Shown: positions 1 to 12,578, counted from the stretch's first letter. The stretch is 64,000 nucleotides of DNA from Vitis vinifera (GCF_030704535.1 NC_081811.1:3302501-3366500), one strand, 5' to 3'. Program-made: numbers and translations. The notes: a model not told the origin generated them from the letters alone.

Positions 1-3000
1 ATGGTAAGCTGAAGAAATACCTGCACATGAATCCAATATTTTACAGTTAGATTATGCCATTCCTTCTCGATTTAAAGGAGAATGTTTGACTATGTTAATC
101 TAGACTTGGGAATACTTTAAAAGCTACTTTTCAAGCCCATGTTATCATAACTCATTTTTTAATAATGAGAGTAGTCCGTAATCCATGTTGCATCAAAATC
201 CAATGAGAAATAGCTGCAATCAAGATAAAAATAAGCTTCTGATTCTCATTTGAATATTGCCCAGAACATTCTATTTAAATGAGATTGAAAGAATGCAGCT
301 CTAGCATATATTAAGACTGGTATGCAGATAAGGATTTTTGTCAGCAGAACTTACCAGGAGTAGAACTGATAATGCAAAGAACGGGCACATAGGATGCCGA
401 TGAAGTTCCCCACGAACATAGTGGTTACAATGTCTGAATCAATTGCAAAACCATGTTCAATGTCCAACCCACAGGAAAAACACAGCACAAATTGAACTCA
501 AATAGGAGAAAGTTCATGACTTACGATCTTCATTGAGGATTTTGCAGGTTGAGTTACAACTGAATAACTGCTTGAAGAAGGAACTAGAACCAGTAACTCC
601 CAGCTTCATAGAAACAAATCTAGAATGCAAAAAATTGAGAAGTCCTCCCTCATTCCTGCAATGACAGAAGCAATGAGCCTAAAACTTCAATCAGGCCCAT
701 ACTCATATGAGCATATTCACAGGCTAGAATTCTGCCTGAAACAGCACATAGATCTCAGGTCTTTGCACTTGTTCTTTCATGTCCCCACATCCTCATCAAT
801 CCAACAGTCCAATATCTGAGGCCCTAAAATAGGCTCATTCTACAGAAACTACATGCTCGATATCATTGTTCATTTTATCCAAAAACAGAATGCAATATCA
901 AGATTGGAGAGAGATTTTTCAGATGCCAGCTAATTAGGATTGTCCAATAAACCTTATTTGACAAGGCTAGACTACAAAAGATCTGTCTACCTTGCTGGTT
1001 AAGTGATTCATAAGGTCCAAAACACTAAATATGAACGATACACAGAAATAAAAAATTCTAATGTCAGATACATGCACAAATCTCAGGAACTTGCTGTAGC
1101 ATTTCCTGGAAACTTTTTCTGATATATAAGGTTAGGGAAGAAATTTTTCCCTTAAATTTGATCTCCTTCAAATTTCAGCTTGCAACTTCCATTTTGTGTA
1201 TTATTACAAAGAATGGAGAATGCTTTTACTTACTTGCACCACCTATAATGAGCAAAAGTTGCAAGCAGTATGAGGTGAGCAACCAGCAATGAAACCGCAA
1301 ATGGTTTTGATACAAAAATTGGTTCAGGAACAAATTTGAAGTTAACAGACCTGATACAGTAGAGTGAAAGTCAATTTCAACTATAAAGGGCAACATATCA
1401 AAAGAAAACTCGAGCATAGCAGTGCATTCAAAGGAAATTAATACAAAACTGATCAAACTAGCAAGTATTTTGAGAAGTGAAGAAAAAATTTGAGTTAATC
1501 AACAGCACTGATTACCACAAAAATGGAGGATATGATACTTTACTGGTTATCAAGATTGATAAGATTCACAAGACCAGTAGGTAAAAGATTCATGCTGCTA
1601 CATTGTAGTCCTTTCATGAAAAAGCAGTCCAAAGAATGAACCAATCTGTGTGGCAAACAACTTTGCAACATATATTTTTCACGTGGATTACTCCATTGTG
1701 TAATAAAAGTGCATTGAGCCATGGGCCTCATGAGTCCCATATTTATCCTTCCCCACAAGGTTATAACCCCCAATTTTACCAACTTCTCATGTGGTTACCA
1801 TGTGGGGCACAAGGATTAGTCCAGAGTACTAAGATCTAGTTCATAACAACATTTTCAACCATCAGGTTAAGGAAAGTACCAAAAGTGGATGAAGACACGC
1901 CCAAGATTAAAAGCCCTTGATATATATGCAACTGGGTGTGATACAATAAAAGGTAGCCCCACCAGAATCTGCACAACCATTCACCCAATAGGAGGGCAAA
2001 CATATGAATACCTCAATCAGACAATGTCCTCCATAACATCAATAGCAGATGTAGTCCAACTCACCTAGCCATGTTGAAAAACAGGGAAAAAGAAAAATTA
2101 CAAATGATGGAAAGTAGAAAGAAAAATGCTCAACAAAAGGTTGCATGACTACATAGATGAGAATTTTGTCAGATCGACTATGCTGCAGAACATTGTGATT
2201 GCTCAAATAAATTTACAATCTTGGGAATTTGAACTTTTTTTCTGTATTCTGAAGCACAAGTAGAATCCTAAAACACAAAACAGTACAAGGAAGCACCTGC
2301 ACTATTGCTGCACCTGCTAAAGCCGATATCACTCCACCAATATTCATAGCCTGTAAAGAAGTGTTTTGGGAACTATGATTAAAGACCAGTTTCAGCAATT
2401 CTATACTAAACCCAGGCTTGGAAAATGTATATATGAGTATATATTAATATACCTTCAACATGAGGAGTAATAAAGGCGGAGCATAAAGAAGCACATTCAT
2501 CTTTATCGAAACAGCTCCACTGTACGTATAAGAAGGAAAAAAAGTTATATCAACTCCAATAAAGCAATGTAGTACGAAAAGGAAATAAAAATACTACCTG
2601 AAAATAATCAAACCCAGATGCCACCTCTGGAAGAGAAGTGAGGCCAGCGCAGCATGGAGGAGAGTGACAGCAAAACAGTCATTGAAGAGGCGAAGCACAA
2701 AGATTGAGTGCACTCTTTTTGACAGACACAGCAAGGAAAGAGCCCACCATGGAAGCTGCAATACAGTTTAATAACAATAAAAATTATAAAAAAGCCAAGA
2801 TTTGAAATAATTTGTACCTCATAGAACAGGCGGAAAATTTCTTACCACATCAGTCTTTAAGTATATAAATAGGAGGATCGCCAGATTTACAATGTAAAGA
2901 ATGCCAAATAGAATCTGCAAGGGCAGAAAATAATAGAAGCCATGAAAATGAAAATCAAATAAAAGTGGTAACTATATACAGACACGGCCATCATCTTATA

Positions 3001-4463
3001 TTTGCAATAGACACATTTACGAGTTAGAGCAGCTACAGTATTACACAGACAAATAATTTCTATTGTTTTTCCTTCTTATTTTGGGGTCAAACAACTTTCT
3101 GAATGTATCATCATGGCATTCCGCATTACATTAATATCCGATTTTTACATTATTGCTATAATAAAAAATAAACCTGGCAAGCTCTTGACAAAACCAGCCC
3201 TTACAATGGGGTAAGCCGTAAGCCATATAATCAAAATGCACTGTTTGGAGCTGTTACAGTGATCCAGTTCTAACTTTAGTATCCTAAAAGTCAGAGCAGA
3301 GTGCTCACAAGAGAAAAAGGGCCCACATCCAAAATGTATATTGTGCTTTCCATGATCTTTACAAGAAACATCTATTAAGTATTAAGACTCTGATTTAACT
3401 CTGTTTAATGGATGAAATAGTATTTTGAGCTCCTGTTGTCAAAATCAGCTGGTAGTTGTAGGTGGAGAAGAAAGTTTGAGATTCATGAATTATTGAACAT
3501 AAAAAAAAACTAAGACATCTAGTCTCACATCTATACAAACAAGAAACAAGTGTTGTCATTGGAGATATTCAGAAATAATTAATTCAATAAAGGATAAATC
3601 TGGCTTTTCATTCCTTTAATTAGTGAAATAAGGATTAATTTGAGAATAATTCAATAACTTTGGCACTGCAATCATAAGCCCCAACCTAAAATTCCTAAAT
3701 CAAATAGAAATGCAAGAAAAATAAATTACCTGAGCTGGGTACACTAGGCCGCCGGTAACATAATGTATAGCAGAATAAACATACAGGAATCCAGCTGGAT
3801 AAACCAGAGGTCCCGTGTCGCCTTTCAGGTTCGTGTAATCTCTTTCTCCTTGAAGAAACCCAGTAACCTATTCGTTAATGGGAACAAATGAAATTAACCC
3901 ATTTTATTCAACTAGACAATAAAACCCAAAACCAACCACAACGCCCCGTTTGGTTACTAAGAATGCATGGGAAAATAAATTAAAATAAAATTACAAACAT
4001 CACAATTCCATTGTTTAGAGGAACGAGAGAGAAAAAAGCAGGAACAAAAAGGGCCCCAATTCTTTCAGGCTAACATAACCACTTAATTCAGTGAAGCTGA
4101 ATTTTCAATTTTACTTTCGTTTCTTTTTTCTCGGGTATCTCAGCAACCAAAACGAGCAGAAATCGAAATTAATTCATAAGGTTTCCCAAAAAAATGATCT
4201 CACCTGTGACATGTAAGCATCCCAATCGATCTTTGTGTCTGAAAATGAAGCAACCAAAATAACAGTCAGACAATACATAAAACATACACAGAGAGAGGAG
4301 AGAGATTGATCTTACAAGGGACGAAGGTGATGATGAGAAAGACGAGGAGGGCATCGATGAAAATCAAAGCAAAAGCGAAAACTACTTTTGGGTCTCGGAA
4401 AATTTTAAGCGGAGAATCTGATTTCTGTGAGGGTTTGCCCCTGGCTGCTGAGGATGCTGCCAT
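1..4463 (-). CDS. ALG3: ALG3, Dol-P-Man:Man5GlcNAc2-PP-Dol alpha-1,3-mannosyltransferase, 3' end cut by window
   Basis: By family knowledge, ALG3 is an ER-membrane multi-pass enzyme that adds the first lumenal mannose to the dolichol-linked N-glycan precursor. I assembled 12 exons on the complement by reading splice sites and protein: 4316-4463, 4204-4238, 3730-3867, 2846-2914, 2598-2755, 2453-2519, 2297-2350, 1880-1968, 1234-1350, 525-655, 355-433 and 1-20. All junctions are GT-AG and keep frame, giving about 368 codons; family members are near 440, so the C-terminus lies left of the window. Family signatures seen: [14 protein letters not shown] across exons 1-2, [18 protein letters not shown] (exon 3), [15 protein letters not shown] (exon 5), [10 protein letters not shown] (exon 8), [14 protein letters not shown] (exon 9) and [21 protein letters not shown] (exons 11-12). 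Start is the ATG at 4463, reading [10 protein letters not shown]. No disruption seen. Exon 10, with its SSSFFK stretch, is the least conserved part. Confidence 0.93.
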
Positions 4464-4691
4464 GCCTCTGCTGTTGGATTTCTCTCAAATCTGCTGTTCG
4501 ATGATAGTAAAAGAAAGTCATCCAAGGAGGCTGTTTGGCCCTAGGGTCACCGTGCAACAGTCTCTAAGGTTGTCCTCAGGCTTCGTCTGGGTCATTGAGA
4601 GTTACCATAAAGAAATGAAAAAATAAATAAATAAAGTAAAATAAAAATTCAAGTGTAAGTTTAATTAGTTTGGAGTCCTTTAAATAAATTT

Positions 4692-5926
4692 TGTGAAACC
4701 AAGGTTTGGTTAATCTTAATTTTGATGATAACAAAATAAGGTTTAGAACTAATGATCATATTTCAAGTATGATTAGGCAAGACAACTTCCAAAGTGGCAA
4801 TCCAAAGACAAATCAAGTCAAGGAGAAATCATGAAGAAGAAAACCACCTCAAAGATAAGAGTTTTTCAAGATCAAACCTTCTTAAAATCTCTTTGTAAAG
4901 TTGTTGGTGCACTAGGACTTTCATGCATTTCATTCTTTATTTATGCACCAAAATCATCCAATAGTAATATTGTTTTAAATATCTTAAGAATTTGATGATT
5001 TCATGTTTTCAACTAAAACCTTGTGTTAAATGATTTTCAAACTTGTGTTAAAAGGTTTTAAGTTGAAAAAAGTTGAATGTTGAGCCAAAAGAATGGCTCA
5101 ACCGGTCGACCGGTTGTGCTCGTCCGATCGAGGACCGGTTGAGGAAGCCAAAAAGTTTCTCTCTCTCCTAGTGGCTTCCTCTTCCCGGTTGAGGCCCAAC
5201 GGTCACTTTTCCCAACGGCTAGTCAACCGGTCGACTCCTAACTCGACCGATCGAACCCTCAACGGCTAGTATGACTTTTTTCTTCTATAAAAATGCTCCA
5301 AACTTCATTGTTTTATGAGAAAAACCTTCCCAAATCATTTTTGATTATATTTGAGCCTTGGAAGAGTATTTTTGAGTACACCATTATTACAAAACTTGCA
5401 TATCTTTAGTGCACCATTCAATCCTAGTTTCTCTTGTATCATTTGAGTTTAAAGTTCTTATGTTAGGATTTTTGAGAGATCATTTTATTTATAAATCTTT
5501 GAGAGAAATTTTCTCAAGTAAGGGGTATCACTTGAGAGGTTGGTCAAGAGTGGGATAACTATTGAGAAGTGTAAAGGGTGCTTGGAGCCAAAAGTACAAG
5601 AGGGTGAATTGGAACCATAATCCAATTGTAAAAATATTGGAAGCTTGGTTGAAACTTTAAGATAGTGAAACCCTCACTCGGTTAGGAGGTTGAGGAGAGT
5701 GGACGTAGGCAAGGAAGTGTCGAACCACTATAAACTCTCGTGTTTGCACTCTCTCTTCCTAACTCTTTTAAATTATATGCAATTGTCTTTATTTTGTTTA
5801 TTATATACTTGCATATAATTGTCTCTTACTTTCACATAGTTTAAATTTAGAAAAAGAGACCATCACCCTATTTACCCCCCCTCTAGGGTGATTACCATAG
5901 GTTGGATTAGTCTCAAATTCCTAACA
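4692..5926 (+). mobile_element. Solo LTR of an LTR retrotransposon, 1,235 bp, TSD AATTT
   Basis: The block starts TGTGAAACC, ends TCCTAACA (TG...CA ends) and is flanked by a perfect 5-bp direct repeat AATTT at 4687-4691 and 5927-5931. No coding internal domain, primer-binding site or second LTR is nearby, so this is a solo LTR, normally left by recombination between two LTRs. Plus orientation is suggested by a TATA-like box at 5286-5293. The left part carries several copies of an ACCGGT/GGTCGACC motif, including an 18-bp perfect palindrome at 5099-5116. Its superfamily cannot be told from the LTR alone. Confidence 0.85.
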
Positions 5927-5931
5927 AATTT

Positions 5932-7560
5932 GAAATTTTTTTATATTTTACAAATGAATAGTAACTTCAGTAAAAGTAAGTCAAGAAAACTATATTTTGT
6001 ATTTGAGATTTTTTTTAACAAAAAATACTAAATAATCCATAATTGTTCTAAAAACTATTCTCCAAATTTTTAAGAATTATTTTAGAAAGTATTATTGAGC
6101 ATGCCCTTACCCTTGTTTGGTTCACATAAAAAAAAACAAAAAAAAATAAAATATAATTAAAATTAATTAAATTTTTATATTTTTTAATTATTTAATTTTA
6201 TATAAAAGAGTTAAAATAAAGGAAATATGTTTGAAATAATATATAAAAATAATTTATTGAATTTAAGGTTATGTTTGATCTAAAAATTTTGAAAAAAAAC
6301 AAGTGAGAAAAAAATAAAAGAAAATTAAAATTTTTGAAAATTAAAATCAATAAATTATTTTTATATAATATTTTAATTTATTTTTTCTCTTTTATGTAAA
6401 AAATAAATACATTTAAAATATTTAAATTTATAACTAATTTAATTATATTTTTTTTCATATTTCTTATGATTGAAAAAACGTTTTTTTAACATTTTTGAAA
6501 ATTAAAATCAATAAATTATTTTTATATACTATTTTAATTTATTTTTTCTCTTTTATGTAAAAAATAAATACATTTAAAATATTTAAATTTATAACTAATT
6601 TAATTATATTTTTTTCATATTTCTTATGATTGAAAAATCGTTTTTTTAACATTTTTTAAAATATTTTGCAATGCAAGAATCAAACATACCTAATTTTTAT
6701 TTTTATTTTTATTTATTTTTTTCCTTTCTTCTACTTTTTCTCTCTTTTGTTTTTTTTGGTTTCCTTTTTCCCTCGCAATTCCAAATGTGCCCAATTTATA
6801 AAGAAAATTGAGATTATCCCTTTTATATACCATATGATAATCAAATTTATCTAATTATTTATTTAATATATTTATTATTATATGGGCCTTTCATGAGCTC
6901 ATTGAATCCCATTTCTCATTACATAATTGTTTAACAAAAATATACCTCAATTGTACCATATTATCAATAAAAAACATTATTAATAAAATTAAAACAAACT
7001 TAAAAATTAAATATATAAAAATAAAAGAAAATTAATCATGTTGCCAATGAGATACTCATGTAAGTTGAAGCTGTCAAAAGGTGAAATTATTTAAAAATAA
7101 TAATTCTATTAATAATATCAATTAAAAATTGTCTTTAGAAAAAAAAAACTTAATTCAAATATGAAAGTTATATTTTTTTAAATTCAATTAAAATTATTTT
7201 TTTCATACTTTTCAATTGAATTCCTTGTAAGTGCATTAATTTAAAAATAAATTTAAAAGTGTAATATTTTAATAAATATTTTTAAAAATTATTGTATTTT
7301 TTTTTTCTTTCAAAATCCCCTTAAAGGTGCGGGATGTGAGAATGACATGGAAACATGAAAAAAAAAATATTTTAAGGTTTATTCTTAAAACAAATAAATA
7401 AATAATCAATTTTTAAAGTGTTTTTAACATCTATTTTCATTTTTTTTTTCCCCGTAGAAATTGTGCACCTAACCCGAAATTTTCTCTAAAGTTGCGGAGA
7501 AAATTAATAAAATAGGAATATATATAAATAGCATAGGTTCAGAGATACCTGGCCCAAAGT
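5932..7560. other. AT-rich intergenic spacer
   Basis: This is about 1.6 kb of A/T-rich sequence with long A or T runs and no coding signal. It holds the tandem duplication listed separately. Phrases such as AAATTATTTTTATA recur in other spacers of this window (for example near 12.48, 34.15 and 38.05 kb), suggesting small old dispersed repeats, but I cannot draw element ends. Confidence 0.6.
6330..6650. repeat. Tandem duplication, two units of about 160 bp
   Basis: The stretch 6330-6490 is repeated almost letter for letter at 6491-6650. Both units begin ATTTTTGAAAATTAAAATC and end CGTTTTTTTAAC. Only a few single-base differences and a one-base length difference are visible, so the duplication is recent compared with the decayed sequence around it. 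Confidence 0.85.
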
Positions 7561-7660
7561 CCAATTCAACATGAGTTCAGCCCCATGTCAGATTGAAACA
7601 ATGCCGACAGGTGGAGGGTCCAAGCAAATCTTCATCTGCATTGCTGGCACTTTCCAACTC

Positions 7661-7834
7661 CACGTGTCAGAACCTATGCCCCTGATTACCACCTCCTTCG
7701 CCCACGTGTCACATACTTCCCCACCTTCCAAACGGACTCCCCAGAAAATCCCGCTCTGCTCTATAAACTCTCCACCTGAAATTCCTCCATTTCACCTCAT
7801 CTCTTCTCCTCTCTCTCTCTCTCTCTCTCTCTCT
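7661..7834 (+). promoter_or_regulatory. TSPO promoter core: two ABRE-type G-boxes, TATA box, CT-rich leader
   Basis: Two CACGTGTC elements (7661-7668 and 7703-7710), which match the ABA-response element core ACGTGTC, lie about 100 and 60 bp before a TATAAA at 7762-7767. A (CT)n run at 7809-7834 falls in the presumed 5' UTR, a common plant leader feature. Arabidopsis TSPO is known to be induced by ABA and osmotic stress, and these elements fit that behaviour. Confidence 0.7.
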
Positions 7835-7868
7835 ACCTTATTTTCTTTCTGTTCTTTTTCTTCTTTTC

Positions 7869-8426
7869 ATGGCTTCGACCAATCTGAAACAACGCATCAA
7901 AGATGGTCCGAGCACGCCCTTCCCCACCAACAACACCACCAAAAGAGAGAAGAAAATGGCGATGGCCAAACGGGGCCTTCGTTCGCTCACCACAGCGGTC
8001 TCCATCCCTCTGTCCCTAACCCTCGTCACCATCTACTTCTCCGGCGCCACTGACCGCTACCGAACTCTGCCAAAGCCCTTCTGGTTCCCGCCGCTGTGGG
8101 CCGTGCACGCGACCTCCATGGCCTCGTCTCTCCTAATGGGCCTCTCCGCCTGGCTTGTGTGGGCCGAGGGCGGCTTCCACAAAAAGCCCACCGCTCTCCC
8201 GCTTTTCGTAGCCCAGCTCGCCTTGAGCTTGATCCGAGACCCGATTGTGTTCGGATACGGAGGGACTCGGGTGGGGTTGGTGGTATGCATGGGACTGTTT
8301 GGGGCCTTGGTAGGTTGTGCCCGGATGTTCAGAGAGGTGAATCCGATTGCAGGTGATTTGGTAAAACCGTGTTTGGCTTGGACTGCCTATGTGGGTGTTG
8401 TAACTCTTAAGCTTCTTTTTGCCTGA
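7869..8426 (+). CDS. TSPO: TSPO, tryptophan-rich sensory protein / translocator protein homolog
   Basis: Single-exon gene encoding 185 aa. The TspO/MBR family is a five-helix membrane protein that binds porphyrins and, in plants, is a stress-induced protein of the secretory pathway linked to heme scavenging and aquaporin turnover. Visible here are a basic, hydrophilic N-terminal extension (residues 1-38) typical of plant TSPO; five hydrophobic segments at roughly 40-58, 76-98, 107-126, 132-150 and 162-183; and the family motif PKPFWFPPLWAVH near 68-80. Trp residues in the WLVW stretch fit the tryptophan-rich name. The first ATG (7869) gives the full extension; a second in-frame ATG at 7956 (Met30) could give a short form. 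It stands alone, divergent from ALG3 and convergent with XXT. No defect seen. Confidence 0.93.
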   Translation: MASTNLKQRIKDGPSTPFPTNNTTKREKKMAMAKRGLRSLTTAVSIPLSLTLVTIYFSGATDRYRTLPKPFWFPPLWAVHATSMASSLLMGLSAWLVWAEGGFHKKPTALPLFVAQLALSLIRDPIVFGYGGTRVGLVVCMGLFGALVGCARMFREVNPIAGDLVKPCLAWTAYVGVVTLKLLFA

Positions 8427-10257
8427 AAGGCTGGGTTTTTTTTTTGTGTTTGTTGTGTAAGTAACGGGTTAGAGGACCCTTTATGTTTGGAGCTTTGTAT
8501 TGTAGCATATTTACCTTCGTTCAGGGAAAGGTTATGTTTGGTTCAAGGGAAAATGAGATTAAGAAAAGAATTGTATTGGCAGTGGTTTGAAGGAGGTTTG
8601 TTATATAGAGTCTGTTGATGGTATTGAAGATTTTGAAAAGTTGAGCAAAGTTCTGTGTTCATCCATCAATGTGATTCAAATATTCCGTAGCCTCTGTTGT
8701 TCCTATGTGATAGGAAAAGAAAGAATTATAGAAAAATACCATAAGTTCTCTTATTTGAATTTTATATCTCCTCTTCTGATAATTCGTACAGGTTGAAGGA
8801 AAATTTGGAGAAATGGTCCTATTGAGATTAATTACCATCTTATATAATTCCAATTTTGGTAAACCAATCTGGTTTTCCTGCTGTCTGTAATTAACTTTTT
8901 CGATCTAAGCTCAATAAACTAATCTCTCACCATGGTCAAACTGAATTTCTGGGTGCCGCTGGGGTTGATAAAAGGGGTGGTTTGAAAGTGTTTAGATATC
9001 ACGATATCGGCAACTGGTCTCAAATATGCTGTTGGCCATTGGGTCCCCTGGTAGGCAACTTGTCTCAAAACAATGCTTACAACACTGACGGGATTGTTCT
9101 TTTTTGCCTGGGCTACCCAACTTGTGTACATTCAGAACAATCTCCAAAAATTTGCACGAAAATTTCTCTTCTTTGTGGTTACTATATGTTTTAGCACACT
9201 ACGAAGCTTTGCGGTTAATTTTGAAGCTAGAGAAGGATCATTCACGGATGCCAAAGGGGTGGACATCTTGTGTTACATAGTAGTAAACTTGATATAGATC
9301 GATATAAGATATGTCAAGGTTTTGTTACAGTTAAAACATATATGCTTCATGGTTTGAGACTATTCACCGGCCAATTGTCTCTGGCAATATCAGCTTTCCT
9401 CAAGTCACACAAACAATCAATTCTTAGATGTGAATTTCTGGATCAGTAAATGGGTCATAAACAAACCTGCTACGAGATTAAGCTGAACGAACTCAAAAAA
9501 TATCACTGCAACCAGAGGCACGACCTAGAACTAAATACGAACAAAGTAGGATAATTTCACTCGAATGTTATGAAGCTTAGAAGGTCAGCTAATCCCAGAG
9601 TCAACCAGTTCCTAAGCACATGGGTAACTGATAATCCATGTATTGAACTTGTAATCAAAAGGTCTATGATAACCCGTAAAAATACAGTAATAAAGCATCA
9701 ATCCAGACATGGATGGATGCCTAAGAGGAATTTCTTCAAAGCCACAGAACTGAAGTTTGCTAAGCAAGAATAGGCAGGACAGAGGACAACTGCGCTATTC
9801 TATGATTCAGGCTCAAGCCATCCAACAGTCCACAAAAAAGAGAGACCATCATCTATAGGACCAGTCACCATATGAACAATAACATTAATACTAGTTTCAG
9901 TAATCCATCATGCAATGAGTTCCAGTCAAGCTAACCAACTAAAATGTACAGCCAAAATTAATGGGTAATGAATTTACATGGATGATCCGAAGTCATTCCA
10001 GCATTACAATTTTGACAAAAAAAAAAAATGAAACTTGTTAAGAAGTAAAAGAAACTACAAAATTGAATAACTGCAAACAGAAAAAAGGCTCTGTTTTCTT
10101 TCTAAAAGCATTATAATTTTATAATTTAAACAGTGATTAGGAACAAAAGAATACTATCTCCAGACATTATATATGGCATACATAGGAACAACATGGACAA
10201 CATAATCATAGATAATCCTGACCATCTAGCAGCAGAAGAGTAAACATGCCAGCCCAA
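8427..10257. other. Spacer between TSPO and XXT, including both 3' UTRs
   Basis: No reading frame here looks like a known protein. The first 150 bases are probably the TSPO 3' UTR, and roughly 9.8-10.25 kb is probably the XXT 3' UTR, since both genes end toward this spacer. Nothing else recognised. Confidence 0.5.
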
Positions 10258-11628
10258 TCAAGAAGAAGATACCTTCACGGCTTTGAATGCTGGATGAAGC
10301 AGTCCAAGCTCATCCTTAACCTCAAGTGGATTGTTCGTATCATTCCTTGTTCTCTTAACTCTCCTACTCCCTAATGACTTATGGGTAAACCCATAAATCT
10401 GAAGTACCTGATTGTCGCCAAAATTAAACGCCCGGTCCATCTGCTTCAAGCATCTCTCAACTGGGTAATCCCCAAACTTTCCACATGGCTTACACCCCAC
10501 AAAATGAGTCACCAGGGGCCACCGGTGATCACCCAACCCGGGATGATAATTCTCAATCATCTCCTCGTACCTATCAACCAGAATCCCCCAATAGCCATGC
10601 AAATAATATGCGCTCTCCAAGTAGACCTTACCGCCCCACGTATCCTTCTGCGTAGCCAAAAGGTACACCATTGCTGACTGATCATCAGCTTCAAAAACTG
10701 GCCTATCCTTCAGCTCCCTGGTCAGAATTTTCCCGGCTTCAGTCCTAATTTTCCCTTTTGGCCCCATGGGGGCCCATGCATCAAGAATGTCCAGTGACCA
10801 CTGGCAATTCCTAAGCAAAAAACTCCCCGTATTCAATCCAATCCAATTCTTCTGATCGTAGACCATCTCATTCCATCCATGCATCACAAAATTGTAATCT
10901 TTGTACCGCTCCCATGGCAGCTCAAACGCCATATCTGTAAACATTGCATCACTATCCATCCACCATAGAAACTCAACCTCAGGATGAGACAACAGAAGCT
11001 TCCTAATCAATGGCAGTTTCGCCCAGAACCCCGCCATTTCGGCATCCAGAAGAGCCATATTGTAGAAAATCTCAATCCCGTGTAGCCTACAGTAATCAAT
11101 TTTGTTCTTGATCGACTTCAATAGGTAATGATCACCAACTGGATTTTCACAAGGCTTTGGAGACGACCCAGTAACAAGAAGAACCCTAGGTTTATTGGGT
11201 CCAATGAAATTTGGAAAATTAGGGTTCTGTTCAAGCCATGTCGATCTCTGCTCATCCCAATCAGAAATTTTTGGGCCGAGACTGTAAGGCTTTTTCGGAT
11301 CGGGCTTCTCGCTATCGTCCTCTTCATCAACCAAGAGCTTGTTGAGATCAAAGGTGGCGTAGTTGTTAAGCTCGGAGGACGAAGACGACGTCGTTTGGAC
11401 CTCCTCGAGAACCCGATGAGGCTCGGCTCGCTTGCGCGGGGAGAAGTGGTCTCGAATCTCAACGAAGTCCTGCTCCGGAGTGCCGAATTTTCCGGCCCCG
11501 ATAGTGCCACGTAGGACGACGATGGTCATAACGAGGCAGAGGATGGTGACCTTGAAATGGCGCAGAGCTCTGTGGATCTGCCGGGCTCGTCTAGCCCCCA
11601 AACATCTCTCTATCATTGTTGCGATCAA
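10258..11628 (-). CDS. XXT2: Xyloglucan 6-xylosyltransferase (GT34), XXT1/XXT2 type
   Basis: Single-exon gene for a 456-aa type II Golgi membrane protein. XXT enzymes move xylose from UDP-xylose to the O6 of glucosyl residues in the beta-1,4-glucan backbone, building xyloglucan of the primary wall. Seen: a short cytosolic N-terminus rich in Arg, a single membrane anchor (about 26-44, VTILCLVMTIVVL), the family signature TIGAGKFGTPEQD right after it, a variable acidic stem to about 115, then the GT34 catalytic domain with LLVTGSSPKPC, the DXD metal-site motif in WWMDSDAMF (Asp225 and Asp227), and NTGSFLLRN further on. Met5 (11616) gives the MIERCLGA start usual in XXT1/2, so the true start may be four codons in. 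Closest to XXT1/XXT2 rather than XXT3-5 by the N-terminus; the paralog assignment is from memory. Confidence 0.92.
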   Translation of the reverse strand: MIATMIERCLGARRARQIHRALRHFKVTILCLVMTIVVLRGTIGAGKFGTPEQDFVEIRDHFSPRKRAEPHRVLEEVQTTSSSSSELNNYATFDLNKLLVDEEDDSEKPDPKKPYSLGPKISDWDEQRSTWLEQNPNFPNFIGPNKPRVLLVTGSSPKPCENPVGDHYLLKSIKNKIDYCRLHGIEIFYNMALLDAEMAGFWAKLPLIRKLLLSHPEVEFLWWMDSDAMFTDMAFELPWERYKDYNFVMHGWNEMVYDQKNWIGLNTGSFLLRNCQWSLDILDAWAPMGPKGKIRTEAGKILTRELKDRPVFEADDQSAMVYLLATQKDTWGGKVYLESAYYLHGYWGILVDRYEEMIENYHPGLGDHRWPLVTHFVGCKPCGKFGDYPVERCLKQMDRAFNFGDNQVLQIYGFTHKSLGSRRVKRTRNDTNNPLEVKDELGLLHPAFKAVKVSSS

Positions 11629-12537
11629 CGGAATCGAACAGGAAACTTATGATTGAATGTGCATTGATGATAATGCGATTGAATTGGAAACCCTAGAACC
11701 TAAAGCACGAACCTTTTCTTGAGCAACCACAGGAAAAACCCCTAGAAGTAGGGATTGCAGATCAGATTTGGGACAAAACGTGTTTAGTTGTATCCATAAA
11801 AAACACCAGCATTCAGCTCCCATCATGTGTTACAGCTCATTCGGACACGTTTGACAGAGTAATCCAAACATACTATGTTCCGACGAGTGGAACCCACGAC
11901 AGCTTTGTTAATTGTTATTGATAAAACCAGAATAAATCCACATTATTAGTAACTATTTTCCAAAGAAACAACTTCCCATCTCAAAGTTTAAGGTTGGATT
12001 TTCCTTCAAAAGTTGTCTAATTTTTATTCTTTTCTTTCCATATTTTAAAGTTGCTTTTCATTTAAAAAAAATTAAATAAAATGACAACTGTTTTTAATAC
12101 ACCAAATTAGTCCTCATGGAATGTGGGTCCCAAACCCTTTTTTTTTTTCTTTTTGGAAAATGGGGAAAAAGTAAAAATAAAAAAAATATGATTTTTTTAT
12201 TTTTTTTTCAATAATATTTTTCAAAAACCAAATATAACCCAACAAATTGAACTTCTTCAAACATATTTAACTTATTTTTTATCTTTCATATAAAAATTAA
12301 ATAATTTTAAAAAGTAAGTTTTAAGTAATTATAATTATATTTAGTTTTCTTCCCTATTTTTCACAATAAACTAGAAGATCATTTTTCTTTTTATTATAAT
12401 TTTAAGAAAGTATTAATACAATAAAAAAAATCTAAATAAACTTATTTTTCTAAATTTGATTTTAGAGAAATCAAATATAATTAAAAGTAATTAAAAACTT
12501 ATATATTTTAATATAAAAATAATTTATTTTATTTTAA

Positions 12538-12540
<3 letters not shown>

Positions 12541-12575
<35 letters not shown>
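12541..12575. repeat. (TA)n microsatellite
   Basis: About 17 uninterrupted TA units, likely polymorphic in length. Confidence 0.9.

Positions 12576-12578
<3 letters not shown>

Noticed and set aside
4306..4626. 106-aa plus-strand frame
   Set aside because: It lies opposite ALG3 exon 1 and its upstream region; no similarity recognised.
7571..8053. 160-aa frame overlapping the TSPO promoter and start
   Set aside because: It runs through the ABREs, TATA box and CT repeat and is in another frame than TSPO; it is a shadow.
11118..11510. Frames on both strands overlapping the XXT stem region
   Set aside because: They are alternative-frame shadows of the XXT gene.
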